The notes beneath the pieces are model-generated. The model was not told the DNA's origin. It made no database searches and worked only from the letters and a program-made list of their open reading frames with translations. Shown here piece by piece: positions 7,090-14,604 of a DNA stretch of 45,848 bases (position 1 is its first letter; each line of letters begins with the position of its first letter). A program made the translations under genes and the position numbers. Source of the stretch: Planctomycetota bacterium (lineage in GTDB: Bacteria; Planctomycetota; Phycisphaerae; WQYP01); assembly GCA_021808105.1 (NCBI GenBank), contig JAKBCC010000012.1, positions 1 through 45,848 of the forward strand, written 5' to 3'.

Positions 7090-9438
7090 ATGCCTGATAC
7101 TGCCACTGTTTCGCTTCCGGATTTACTGGCTCTCATTGAAGAAATTTGGGGATACCGTCAGCTGCGCCCGTTGCAGCGGCAGGCCATGGAGGCGGTGCTG
7201 GCCAAGCGTGATTCCGTCGTGGTGATGCCGACCGGCGGTGGAAAATCGTTATGTTATCAGGCCCCGGCGATTCATCTGGCGCGCTGTGGCCGCGGGCCGA
7301 CGGTGGTGGTTTCACCGCTGATTGCCCTGATGAAGGATCAGGTGGATTCACTGCGCACGTTGGGCGTGGCGGCGGCGCAGATGGATTCAACATTAAATGC
7401 CGATCAGCGCCGGCAAACCGCCTCACAATTACGCAGCGGCCAACTGGACATGCTGTTTGTTTCTCCGGAAAAACTCGTGGGGCAGCCCAGCGGGGGCGGA
7501 TCCTTTGATGGCGGAGCATTTGTGCAACTGCTGCGGGATTCGGGTGTGCAGACATTTGCCATTGATGAAGCGCATTGCGTCAGCCACTGGGGCCATGATT
7601 TCCGCCCGGAATATCGGCGGCTTTCCAGCCTCAAAACATTATTTCCCGGTTGCTCCATTCATGCGTTTACCGCTACGGCCACCGAGCCGGTGCGGGCGGA
7701 TATTGCCCAGCAGTTGCAACTGGATGATCCGGTGCGGCTGGTGGGAAATTTTGACCGTCCGAATCTGACGTACCGGGTATTGCCCCGCCGAGACATGATG
7801 GCCCAGATTCAGGAAGTGCTGGATCGCCATAAGGATGAGGCCGGCATTATTTATTGTCTGCGCCGCCGGGATGTGGATGATATTGTTGCGGCGCTTAATG
7901 CACCCCGCAAGAACAGCGGGCGCACGGCCCTGGGGTACCATGCCGGCATGACGCCTGACATTCGCCGCAAAGCGCAGGAAGAATTTGCTAAGGAACAGTG
8001 CGATCTGATCGTGGCCACGATCGCCTTTGGCATGGGTATTGACCGCTCGAACATTCGTTTTGTGCTGCACACGGGCATGCCGAAATCCATCGAAGCCTAT
8101 CAGCAGGAGACCGGGCGGGCGGGGCGCGACGGGTTGGAGGCGGAATGCGTGCTGCTTTATTCCGGGCAGGACGTGATGACGTGGAAATCTCTCATTGAAA
8201 ACTCAGCGGCGGAAGCAAAACTTGCCGGCACAGCGATCAGTGCGGATTACGTTCCCACAGCCTTGCGCCACCTGGATGATCTGGATCGCTTTGCGCGGGG
8301 GGCCGTGTGCCGCCATAGATCGCTGGTGGAATACTTTGGTCAGCGTTATCTACCGCCCATGCAGGATTCTGAAGCTCCATCGGAGGGCGACCTGTCCTGC
8401 CAGGCGTGTGATCATTGCCTGGGAGATACCGAGCCGGTCGCGGACGCACTGGTGATCGCTCAAAAGATTCTTTCGGCAGTGGCCCGCACCGATCAGCGTT
8501 TTGGCGTGGGGCACATCCTGGCGATTTTGCGGGGCGAAAGTACCGAAAGAATTCGGCAGCTTAAACATGATCAGCTTTCCGTGCATGGCCTGTTGAAGGA
8601 CCACGCCAAGGCGGACCTGCGCAACTTTGTGTATCAGTTGGTTGGGCAGGGCGTGATGCTGCAGGAAAATATGATTTTGCCGCAGGGCCGATCCGCACCG
8701 ATTCTGAAATTAAATCAGGCGTCGGTGGAAGTTATGAAAGGTCGGAGGCAGGTGCGGTTGATTCAGCTGGCGCAAAAATCAGCGGAGGAATCCAGTAAGT
8801 CGCACGCAAGAGAAATTTCCTGGCAGGGTGTGGACCATACCCTGTTTGAATCTTTGCGGGCCATGCGAAAACAGATTGCGACGCAGCGGGGTGTGCCCCC
8901 GTATGTGATACTCTCGGACGCCACATTGCGTGAATTAGCGCGCGTGCGGCCCACCACGCATGAGAATCTGCGGTTGATTTACGGCATTGGTGAAGCGAAG
9001 CTTAAATCACTGGGGGATAACATTATTCCTCTGATCACAGATTATTGCCGCATTCATAACATCCTGACAGACGTAGCCACCCCCCGCCCATCGGTTGCGG
9101 CCAGGCCTGCGGCAAGCAGCCGCCCCAATGCGGCCAAAGAAAAAGCGTTCCAGTTATTTGCGCAAGGCAAAGCCATAAAAGAGGTTGCAAAACTATTAGA
9201 TCGCACCGAGCCAACCGTGGTGGATTATCTGGCGGAGTATATCACCGTCGAAAAGCCCGCCTCCATTTCCGCCTGGGTGCCCGATGCCACGTTCACCCGC
9301 ATCGCCGACGCCTGTCGGCAACACGGCACCGACCGCTTAAAACCCATCTTTGTTGCTCTGGATGGAACCGTTGCCTATGAGCTTATCCGTCTGGTTATCG
9401 CATATTTGCATACGCAGCAGAAGCTTTCCGTCAAGTAA
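7090..9438 (+). CDS. recQ: ATP-dependent DNA helicase RecQ
   Basis: RecQ unwinds DNA 3' to 5' during recombination and fork repair. The protein has 782 residues. Walker A is MPTGGGKS (46-53), the DEAH box is at 159-162 followed by the RecQ aromatic loop (HCVSHWGHDFRPEY), and motif VI is QETGRAGRDG. A zinc-binding four-cysteine region follows (CRH...CQACDHC near residues 408-450), then a winged helix, an HRDC domain (about 580-650) and an extra C-terminal helix-turn-helix (AIKEVAKLLDRTEPTVVDYL). The tail past HRDC makes it longer than E. coli RecQ, as in other RecQ proteins with an HTH_40-type tail. GGAGGGA stands 9 bp before the ATG. Confidence 0.95.
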   Translation: MPDTATVSLPDLLALIEEIWGYRQLRPLQRQAMEAVLAKRDSVVVMPTGGGKSLCYQAPAIHLARCGRGPTVVVSPLIALMKDQVDSLRTLGVAAAQMDSTLNADQRRQTASQLRSGQLDMLFVSPEKLVGQPSGGGSFDGGAFVQLLRDSGVQTFAIDEAHCVSHWGHDFRPEYRRLSSLKTLFPGCSIHAFTATATEPVRADIAQQLQLDDPVRLVGNFDRPNLTYRVLPRRDMMAQIQEVLDRHKDEAGIIYCLRRRDVDDIVAALNAPRKNSGRTALGYHAGMTPDIRRKAQEEFAKEQCDLIVATIAFGMGIDRSNIRFVLHTGMPKSIEAYQQETGRAGRDGLEAECVLLYSGQDVMTWKSLIENSAAEAKLAGTAISADYVPTALRHLDDLDRFARGAVCRHRSLVEYFGQRYLPPMQDSEAPSEGDLSCQACDHCLGDTEPVADALVIAQKILSAVARTDQRFGVGHILAILRGESTERIRQLKHDQLSVHGLLKDHAKADLRNFVYQLVGQGVMLQENMILPQGRSAPILKLNQASVEVMKGRRQVRLIQLAQKSAEESSKSHAREISWQGVDHTLFESLRAMRKQIATQRGVPPYVILSDATLRELARVRPTTHENLRLIYGIGEAKLKSLGDNIIPLITDYCRIHNILTDVATPRPSVAARPAASSRPNAAKEKAFQLFAQGKAIKEVAKLLDRTEPTVVDYLAEYITVEKPASISAWVPDATFTRIADACRQHGTDRLKPIFVALDGTVAYELIRLVIAYLHTQQKLSVK

Positions 9439-9659
9439 ACATTTATATCAACGCTCCGGAAGTGTTGGAATAATTATTTCGAAAAGCTCCAAGGGCTCGA
9501 TTTGCTGCTATAATTGATTATGCAGTGCTTGAGCATGGCACCGCCTGTCGCACGATTATCGCGGCTCCTCGTTGGTGAACCGCAAAATGGATCGCTCCGA
9601 CGCCCCCCCCGTTCAAGCAACTACCAGCTTGTCCTTTCAATAGCGATGCCCAGCTTTGA

Positions 9660-9681
9660 ATTGTGAATGCGTATTCACAAT
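9660..9681. promoter_or_regulatory. Operator-like palindrome before the ice-binding-like gene
   Basis: Nine-base arms ATTGTGAAT and ATTCACAAT are separated by GCGT. It ends 35 bp before the ATG at 9717. It resembles the 2498-2515 site in its TTGTGA/TCACAA ends but has 8 instead of 6 bases between them, so a different regulator or a LacI/GntR-type site is possible. A TATAAT stands 146 bp further upstream (9509-9514). Confidence 0.5.
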
Positions 9682-9716
9682 AGCCGCCCCCATTGGCGGC
9701 AGTTGGAGAATTCCCC

Positions 9717-10430
9717 ATGAAAAATAAAACCATTGTTCTTTTGGTCGTACCACCGCACTCGCCAGACCCTAAAGCGGCCCGCATCTCCATTACGCTGGAT
9801 TCGGCTGATAGCTTTGCGGTGCTGGGCGGTACGGCCGTAGAAAACACCGGTGAAACCGCAGTTCATGGCGGGGACGTGGGGACCAGCCATGGCCCGGACA
9901 TTATCGGTTTTCCGCCGGGAGTCGTCGCTCCGCCGCATACCACCCGCGCCGCGGACGATGCCGCACTCCAGGCGCACACGGACCTTACCACCGCTTATAA
10001 CGCGGCGGCCGCGATGCCTTTCACCCATGACCTTAGCGGGCATGATCTTGGCGGATTGACTTTGTTGCCGGGCGTATATCGTTTTTCCGCAGGCGCCACG
10101 CTCCATGGTACTTTGACGCTCAAAGACCAGGATGATACCAACGCGCAATTTATTTTTCAGATTGGCACCACGCTGACCACGGACAGCGACTCGTCCATTA
10201 TTTCAATCAACGGGGGTGCGACCACCTGGGTGAAAGGCGCCGTTTATTGGCAGGTGGGCAGCTCGGCAACGCTGGGGACCGACAGCGCTTTTGCAGGCAA
10301 TATTCTCGCCCGCGATGATATTACAATGAACACCGACGCCACGATCCGCGACGGCAGCGCGCTGTCGCAATTCGGAGACGTTACACTGGATTCCAATCGG
10401 ATCACCAAAGGCGATCTACCGGGCAAGTAA
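9717..10430 (+). CDS. DUF3494 ice-binding-like protein
   Basis: 237-residue protein of the DUF3494 (ice-binding protein, IBP-1) family, which folds as a beta-solenoid with a long helix. Some members bind ice, while others are adhesins or surface proteins. Family signatures are plain: SFAVLGGTAVENTGET, GLTLLPGVYRF, GTLTLKDQDDTNAQFIFQIG, and VYWQVGSSATLGTDSAFAGNILA. I chose the ATG at 9717 because GGAG lies 9 bp before it; an upstream TTG in frame lacks that. The N-terminus is odd: MKNKTIVLLVV is followed at once by prolines, so the hydrophobic core is too short for a normal signal peptide. It stands alone behind a palindrome. Confidence 0.85.
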   Translation: MKNKTIVLLVVPPHSPDPKAARISITLDSADSFAVLGGTAVENTGETAVHGGDVGTSHGPDIIGFPPGVVAPPHTTRAADDAALQAHTDLTTAYNAAAAMPFTHDLSGHDLGGLTLLPGVYRFSAGATLHGTLTLKDQDDTNAQFIFQIGTTLTTDSDSSIISINGGATTWVKGAVYWQVGSSATLGTDSAFAGNILARDDITMNTDATIRDGSALSQFGDVTLDSNRITKGDLPGK

Positions 10431-10924
10431 ACAGGTACGGCGACCTGTAGTACCGGGGAGTTAGGAGGCAACCTTAGGTTACAGGTTATAGGGGACAGCC
10501 GACGAAGGTGGTGGAATCAATGATCATTAACGGGGAAGTTTGCCACGAGGGCACGAATGGCGGCGGGTTTAGCCACAGAGGGCACCGAGACGGAATGCCC
10601 ACAGATTTCTCGGGTCACGCGGATTACGGGCCAGTATTTAGAAGTTAGTCTCCCATGATGCGAAGCCTCACCCGCGCAGGAAAAAGGGCTATATATTTTC
10701 GCTGTTGCGAAGGCCTGGCGATTTTTCAGAGCAGGAGCTGGGAGTTAGAAGGTTTTGAAGCGCTGCGCTGCTATATCACGAGCGTTGCGGATTGCTGTCG
10801 GGCCGGGGTTGGTTAGGGCAATCGACAGACCCGCCCAAATGGCGTTGGGGTATGTTGCACAAGCGCGCGGGCGGTCAGTATCCGTGTCGTGTATAATAAA
10901 CGTCGGCTAAACTGGAGTTGACCG
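10431..10924. other. Intergenic region before the ATPase/TOPRIM pair
   Basis: 494 bp without a credible gene. A small hairpin, ACAGGT-N6-ACCTGT, begins right after the preceding stop (10431-10448) but lacks a T-run. Around 10540-10630 the DNA has phrases like CCACAGAGGGCACC and CACAGATTTCTCGGGTCACG, the style of non-coding dispersed repeats in several bacterial groups. A direct-repeat copy lies at 10785-10815. A TATAAT (10892-10897) stands 28 bp before the ATPase start; its -35 is poor. Confidence 0.45.
10785..10815 (+). repeat. 31-bp direct repeat, left copy
   Basis: Starts TTGCGGATTGC and ends GGGGTTGGTTA. It matches 12867-12897 at 29 of 31 positions, same orientation. The two copies bracket the ATPase/TOPRIM gene pair. 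Confidence 0.75.
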
Positions 10925-12061
10925 ATGATCGACCGAATTTACATTGACAATTTCCGGACGCTGGTAAATGTTACCATTCCGCTTAAGAGAAATGCGCTTT
11001 TACTGGGCGAAAATGGTACCGGGAAAACGTCCGTTTTAGACGCGCTGCGTAGCATTCAACGGTTTGTTTCCGGCGAGTTTCCCGTGAAAGCGGCGTTTCC
11101 AACCTCCGAATTGACGAGATGGCAGAAAAGTCCGGCTCAGCGATTTGAAATTGATCTGCGTACCGGCGAAGGCGTTTACCACTACGAACTATTGCTGCAC
11201 CACGATATGGTGGCCAAGCTCGGACAGGTTCGGAAAGAACTGCTGACGCTGGACGGCAAGACTCTCTTTGAATATTCCGAAGGCACCGCTCACCTTTACA
11301 ACGACACGTTCCGGGCTGGGCCAAGCTTTCCGTTTGACTGGTTCAAGGCTCCCCTGGGTACCGTGTACTCCCGGCCCGATAACACCAAGCTTACTAATTT
11401 TAAGAATCAGCTGGCGAAGATTCTCATTGTCAAACCCTGTCCCCCTATGATGGCGGCTGAAAGCCCGCGGGAAGACGCGGAGCTTTCAGACCGAGCGGAA
11501 AATTTTGTTTCCTGGTACCGCTACATACAACGGCAGGCTATTGCCAAACAGCACCGACTTTTTGATGAAATATCAAAATATATTCCCGGATTTAAGAGCC
11601 TGGACATTCCCGGCTCCGCGGAAGGGCCGGTTCTCATGCATGCTAACTTTGCACTGCCCGGCTCTGCGGAAGGGATGCCCGCGTCCGGGGATGAGCATAA
11701 GACGATTCCCTATGGCTTCGACAAACTATCCGATGGTCAGCGCATGCTGATTTTGTTATTTACGCTCCTTTATGCGCTACCCGATGCCGGATGGTCGCTA
11801 TTTATCGACGAGCCGGATAACTACGTGGCCTTGCGTGAGATTCAGCCTTGGCTGTTGTCACTTTGTGATGCAGTTGGCGATGGAATTGAGCAGTCGGTTC
11901 TTTGTTCCCACCACCCGGAGATCATCGACTATCTTGCCGAGAACCACGGAGTCTGGTTCTTCCGCGATGCCGGCGGTCCAACGCGTGCCTCCGACAAACT
12001 TAGCCCGCCCATAGCCCATATCACCCCCGCCGAGGCGGTCGCCCGGGGATGGGTTAAATGA
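10925..12061 (+). CDS. ABC-type AAA ATPase of a defence-like pair
   Basis: 378-residue ATPase of the SMC/ABC-like AAA_15/AAA_21 class, as found in OLD, AbiL, RloA and PARIS systems. Walker A is GENGTGKTS (28-36). The ABC signature is LSDGQ (268-272), Walker B is LFIDEP with Asp295-Glu296, and the switch histidine lies in CSHHPEI (327-333). The middle (80-250) is variable and is the likely sensor region. GGAG precedes the ATG. It overlaps the next gene by ATGA, so the two products are probably made in proportion. The role as an anti-phage sensor is inferred from architecture alone. Confidence 0.8.
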   Translation: MIDRIYIDNFRTLVNVTIPLKRNALLLGENGTGKTSVLDALRSIQRFVSGEFPVKAAFPTSELTRWQKSPAQRFEIDLRTGEGVYHYELLLHHDMVAKLGQVRKELLTLDGKTLFEYSEGTAHLYNDTFRAGPSFPFDWFKAPLGTVYSRPDNTKLTNFKNQLAKILIVKPCPPMMAAESPREDAELSDRAENFVSWYRYIQRQAIAKQHRLFDEISKYIPGFKSLDIPGSAEGPVLMHANFALPGSAEGMPASGDEHKTIPYGFDKLSDGQRMLILLFTLLYALPDAGWSLFIDEPDNYVALREIQPWLLSLCDAVGDGIEQSVLCSHHPEIIDYLAENHGVWFFRDAGGPTRASDKLSPPIAHITPAEAVARGWVK

Positions 12062-12615
12062 GTAGCGGTGTGAGCATTGTTATATTGTGCGAGGATGAAC
12101 AACATGGCTTTTTTGCCAGGCATTTTTTACAGTGCAAGGGTTGGGATTCCAAAAATTTACGTGTGGAAAAAGGGACCAAAGGGAAAGGCTCCGGCGAGCA
12201 ATTCGTGCGCGAGAATCTGCCTTTGGAACTAAATAGGCTGCGGCAATTTCGCGGCGAAGCCCGCGCCTTGGTCGTCGTAACCGATGCGGACAATCATAGC
12301 GTGGATGATCGCATTGATATGTTGCGGCAGGAATGCACAAAGCAGGGTGTTGAGCCATGGAATAGCGACGAGCCGGTTTTTTTCCTGATTCCCCGGTGGG
12401 AAATACAGAATTGGCTCGCTTACCTAAGCGGAGATCCCGCAGTTGATGAGGGCCGTGCCGGCTATGCTACGAATAAATTCGCCAGTGATTGGCGTCCTGA
12501 GGTTCGGAACCTTGTTGAAATGTGTGGCCGTGGAAAGCTCGATGGAAAGCCTCCGGATTCATTGAACCGCGCCTGCGGAGAGTATAAGCGATTTCATAAA
12601 ATGGTGCGGAAGTGA
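12058..12615 (+). CDS. TOPRIM-like partner of the ATPase
   Basis: 185-residue protein coupled to the ATPase gene by an ATGA overlap. The order of motifs fits a TOPRIM fold: a hydrophobic strand ending in an acidic cluster (VSIVILCEDE, residues 5-14), a helix, then LVVVTDADNHSVDD (71-84) carrying a DxD pair (Asp76, Asp78). This is the arrangement in RloB, AbiLii, AriB and OLD nuclease domains. A further conserved-looking stretch is FFLIPRWEIQNWLAYL. It may be the nuclease or effector released when the ATPase senses infection. DUF4276 is another possible family. No characterised homologue is recognised. Confidence 0.6.
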   Translation: MSSGVSIVILCEDEQHGFFARHFLQCKGWDSKNLRVEKGTKGKGSGEQFVRENLPLELNRLRQFRGEARALVVVTDADNHSVDDRIDMLRQECTKQGVEPWNSDEPVFFLIPRWEIQNWLAYLSGDPAVDEGRAGYATNKFASDWRPEVRNLVEMCGRGKLDGKPPDSLNRACGEYKRFHKMVRK

Positions 12616-13309
12616 ACCACGCCTCCGGAATTAGTATGCCGTCATCCTGATCGACGGGATGGCCGACCAACCGGCACTTTAGGACGGCATCCGATATGTC
12701 GTCGTTGATTATTCACTTTGAACCTGACGTTGCGGAATATGATGTGCGTCTGTCGCAGGTGGTGGCGGGAACGCTTGAGAGGTAGGCGCGTGGCGTGCCA
12801 AAAGGTGGTGCCGCCGACACACGAGTGCTGCTGAAAATAGACCTATAAAAATATGTCGGGAAAAACTTGCGGATTGCCCTCGGGCCGGGGTTGGTTACAC
12901 TATCTCCACACTCCTGTTACGCTCATTCTTCATTCTTCGCTGCCGAGCATTATATTTGCCGGTCTGGCGGGGCTTTACTACAATGGGCCCGTGATACGTC
13001 CCCGTTGTGGCTTTTCACTTTGCCGCAATGTGCGAGCGATAATTGGCGCACGAACACACGCCCCGGATTAAGCGGAGATGCCTTTCGGGTAGGGCTCGCC
13101 CGGCTCGTCCGGTTCTCTTGGACTGCGCAAAGCTCCCTAACGGAAATAAACCGCCGGCATTCGTCCCGGTGGGACATACGTTAGCTGGCGTCCTGGAAAG
13201 GAGAGACGAAATCCGCTTTCTTAATTGAGTTTCACGCGGCGCCGGTTGAAGCAGACGACCTCGAAAATCTTGTGGTGACAACATCGGGCCCATATGAAAT
13301 AATGTCGCC
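12616..13309. other. Intergenic region between TOPRIM gene and acpS
   Basis: 694 bp in which I find no convincing gene. Open frames exist on both strands but have no ribosome binding site or recognisable motif. An inverted repeat ATGCCGTC (12636-12643) and GACGGCAT (12683-12690) lies just after the TOPRIM stop. The second copy of the 31-bp repeat is at 12867-12897. The last 250 bp may be decayed coding DNA. No clear Shine-Dalgarno precedes acpS. Confidence 0.45.
12867..12897 (+). repeat. 31-bp direct repeat, right copy
   Basis: Second copy of the repeat at 10785-10815, differing by two adjacent bases (CC in place of TG). Spacing between the copies is 2082 bp and covers the whole ATPase/TOPRIM module. 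Confidence 0.75.
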
Positions 13310-13690
13310 ATGCAAATCAAAGGGCATGGCGTAGACATCATCGACCTGAGCCGTGTTAAGAAATATATGGCCCGGGGAGATGAATTTGTTGGGGGGTGGT
13401 TTACGGCCACTGAAATACAGGAGCTAAAGAATCGTCATTTTCGGGTGGAGGTCGTGGGAGGCAGGATCGCCGCAAAGGAGGCGGCGGCCAAGGCATTGGG
13501 CACCGGCTTTTCGAGCGACGTTTCTTGGCAAGATATTGAAGTCCAAACGATGCCTAGCGGGGTCCCTAAAATAGTGCTTTCGGGGGGAGCGCTTGCAGTT
13601 GCTGATTCTCTCGGTGCCACGGAATTGCTCGTGAGCATTAGCCATACCGCATCGACAGCCATTGCTAGCGTCACTGCGGTCGGTGAGTAA
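13310..13690 (+). CDS. acpS: Holo-[acyl-carrier-protein] synthase family PPTase
   Basis: 126-residue AcpS-type phosphopantetheinyl transferase. It moves 4'-phosphopantetheine from CoA to a serine of a carrier protein. The motifs are intact: GVDIIDLSRV with metal-binding Asp9, RIAAKEAAAKALGTG with Lys56-Glu57, and SISHT near the end. Length is normal for AcpS. It converges with the leftward operon, with 6 bp between the stop codons, and that operon begins with an acyl-carrier-like gene. It could be the cell's general AcpS or one dedicated to that carrier; the sequence cannot decide. There is no clear Shine-Dalgarno at the ATG. Confidence 0.9.
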   Translation: MQIKGHGVDIIDLSRVKKYMARGDEFVGGWFTATEIQELKNRHFRVEVVGGRIAAKEAAAKALGTGFSSDVSWQDIEVQTMPSGVPKIVLSGGALAVADSLGATELLVSISHTASTAIASVTAVGE

Positions 13691-13696
13691 GCTCAT

Positions 13697-14584
13697 TCAT
13701 ACCATTCCCAGGTAGCGAATTGTCCGCTGATCTAGATCGCATTCCACCTTCCCGCCCTGATTCCTTTCGACCTCCCGCCACACCTTGTAGCCCATCATGA
13801 TAGCGCGCTCCCATTCGCCCGTTGTACAGACTGACACTTCGAATCGCGCCGTCATGACGCGGATTGCTTTAAGCAAATCGTAATCGAGCGACCTAACGCC
13901 TTCCAAGGCGTTGTGATCATCGGCGTAGGCAAATATAAGGGCAGAAATTCCTTCCTCGGTAACAATCGCTCTGCCGCCGTCCTCCACCTCATCTGTTTTA
14001 GGATTGCTCCTGCGCTTGATACCGAGATTGCGGCGACTCACCGGCGACCATCCCAAAACCGCCACACACGCGAGATGGAAGACATCATGGAAACGATAAC
14101 CGTCCGGTTGGTGTGAATTGTCAGTGAGTTCCTGGCCCATCTGCGTGCCGTTTACGAAAACACGTGCCTTTTTAGTGCCGTTCTCAAACACCTGGCGGAA
14201 CGCCGCCACGAACTTCCTTTGGAATCGCTCATGCGCTGGAAATCCCGCATCAAAAGTATGTGCGCTCCAAAATAGCCAGTTCTCGTCGGATTGTCCCCAC
14301 CGTGCCTGAGCCTTGGTCAGATTACGCTTTGCGACATCCTCCAATTCAAGATTGAACTTCGTCGCCGTTTCCGCGATATACCAAAGAATGTCGCCAAGCT
14401 CCTCAAGGACCCGATCCGGAAACCGCGTATGAGCATCGCCGTCACGGAGTTTCTTTTTGTATTCGTTGAGCAACTCACCAACCTCTCCCGCCAATCCCAA
14501 AATGGGAACCATTACATCCGCGCCCTCAATGGTCGCCCTCTTCTCTGTTTTGTGTGCGAGTTCCTGATACGCATTGAGTTCCAT
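13697..14584 (-). CDS. MazG-like nucleotide pyrophosphohydrolase
   Basis: 295-residue protein. The N-terminal 100 residues carry the MazG metal-binding pattern: EVGE (Glu34, Glu37) and EELGD (Glu62, Asp65). MazG enzymes convert NTPs or dNTPs to monophosphates, often cleaning up unwanted nucleotides. The second half is an extra domain with YRFHDVFHLACVAVLGWSP and a conserved-looking EDGGRAIVTEEG, which I cannot assign. The start at 14584 follows TTGGAG by 8 bp; a longer frame would overlap the upstream gene without a better site. Last gene of the operon. Such enzymes accompany phage pathways for modified thymidine nucleotides, which fits the neighbours. Confidence 0.75.
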   Translation of the reverse strand: MELNAYQELAHKTEKRATIEGADVMVPILGLAGEVGELLNEYKKKLRDGDAHTRFPDRVLEELGDILWYIAETATKFNLELEDVAKRNLTKAQARWGQSDENWLFWSAHTFDAGFPAHERFQRKFVAAFRQVFENGTKKARVFVNGTQMGQELTDNSHQPDGYRFHDVFHLACVAVLGWSPVSRRNLGIKRRSNPKTDEVEDGGRAIVTEEGISALIFAYADDHNALEGVRSLDYDLLKAIRVMTARFEVSVCTTGEWERAIMMGYKVWREVERNQGGKVECDLDQRTIRYLGMV

Positions 14585-14604
14585 ATTTACATCTCCAAGC
14601 TGAT

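Noticed and set aside
10519-10644. 41-codon frame between the ice-binding-like and ATPase genes
   Set aside because: Its peptide is the typical phantom translation of a non-coding dispersed repeat; no ribosome binding site.
12853-13071. 72-codon frame before acpS
   Set aside because: Low-complexity translation, no ribosome binding site, no motif; overlaps other random frames.
13015-13410. 131-codon minus-strand frame over the acpS start
   Set aside because: Antisense to a clear gene, no family recognised, weak start.
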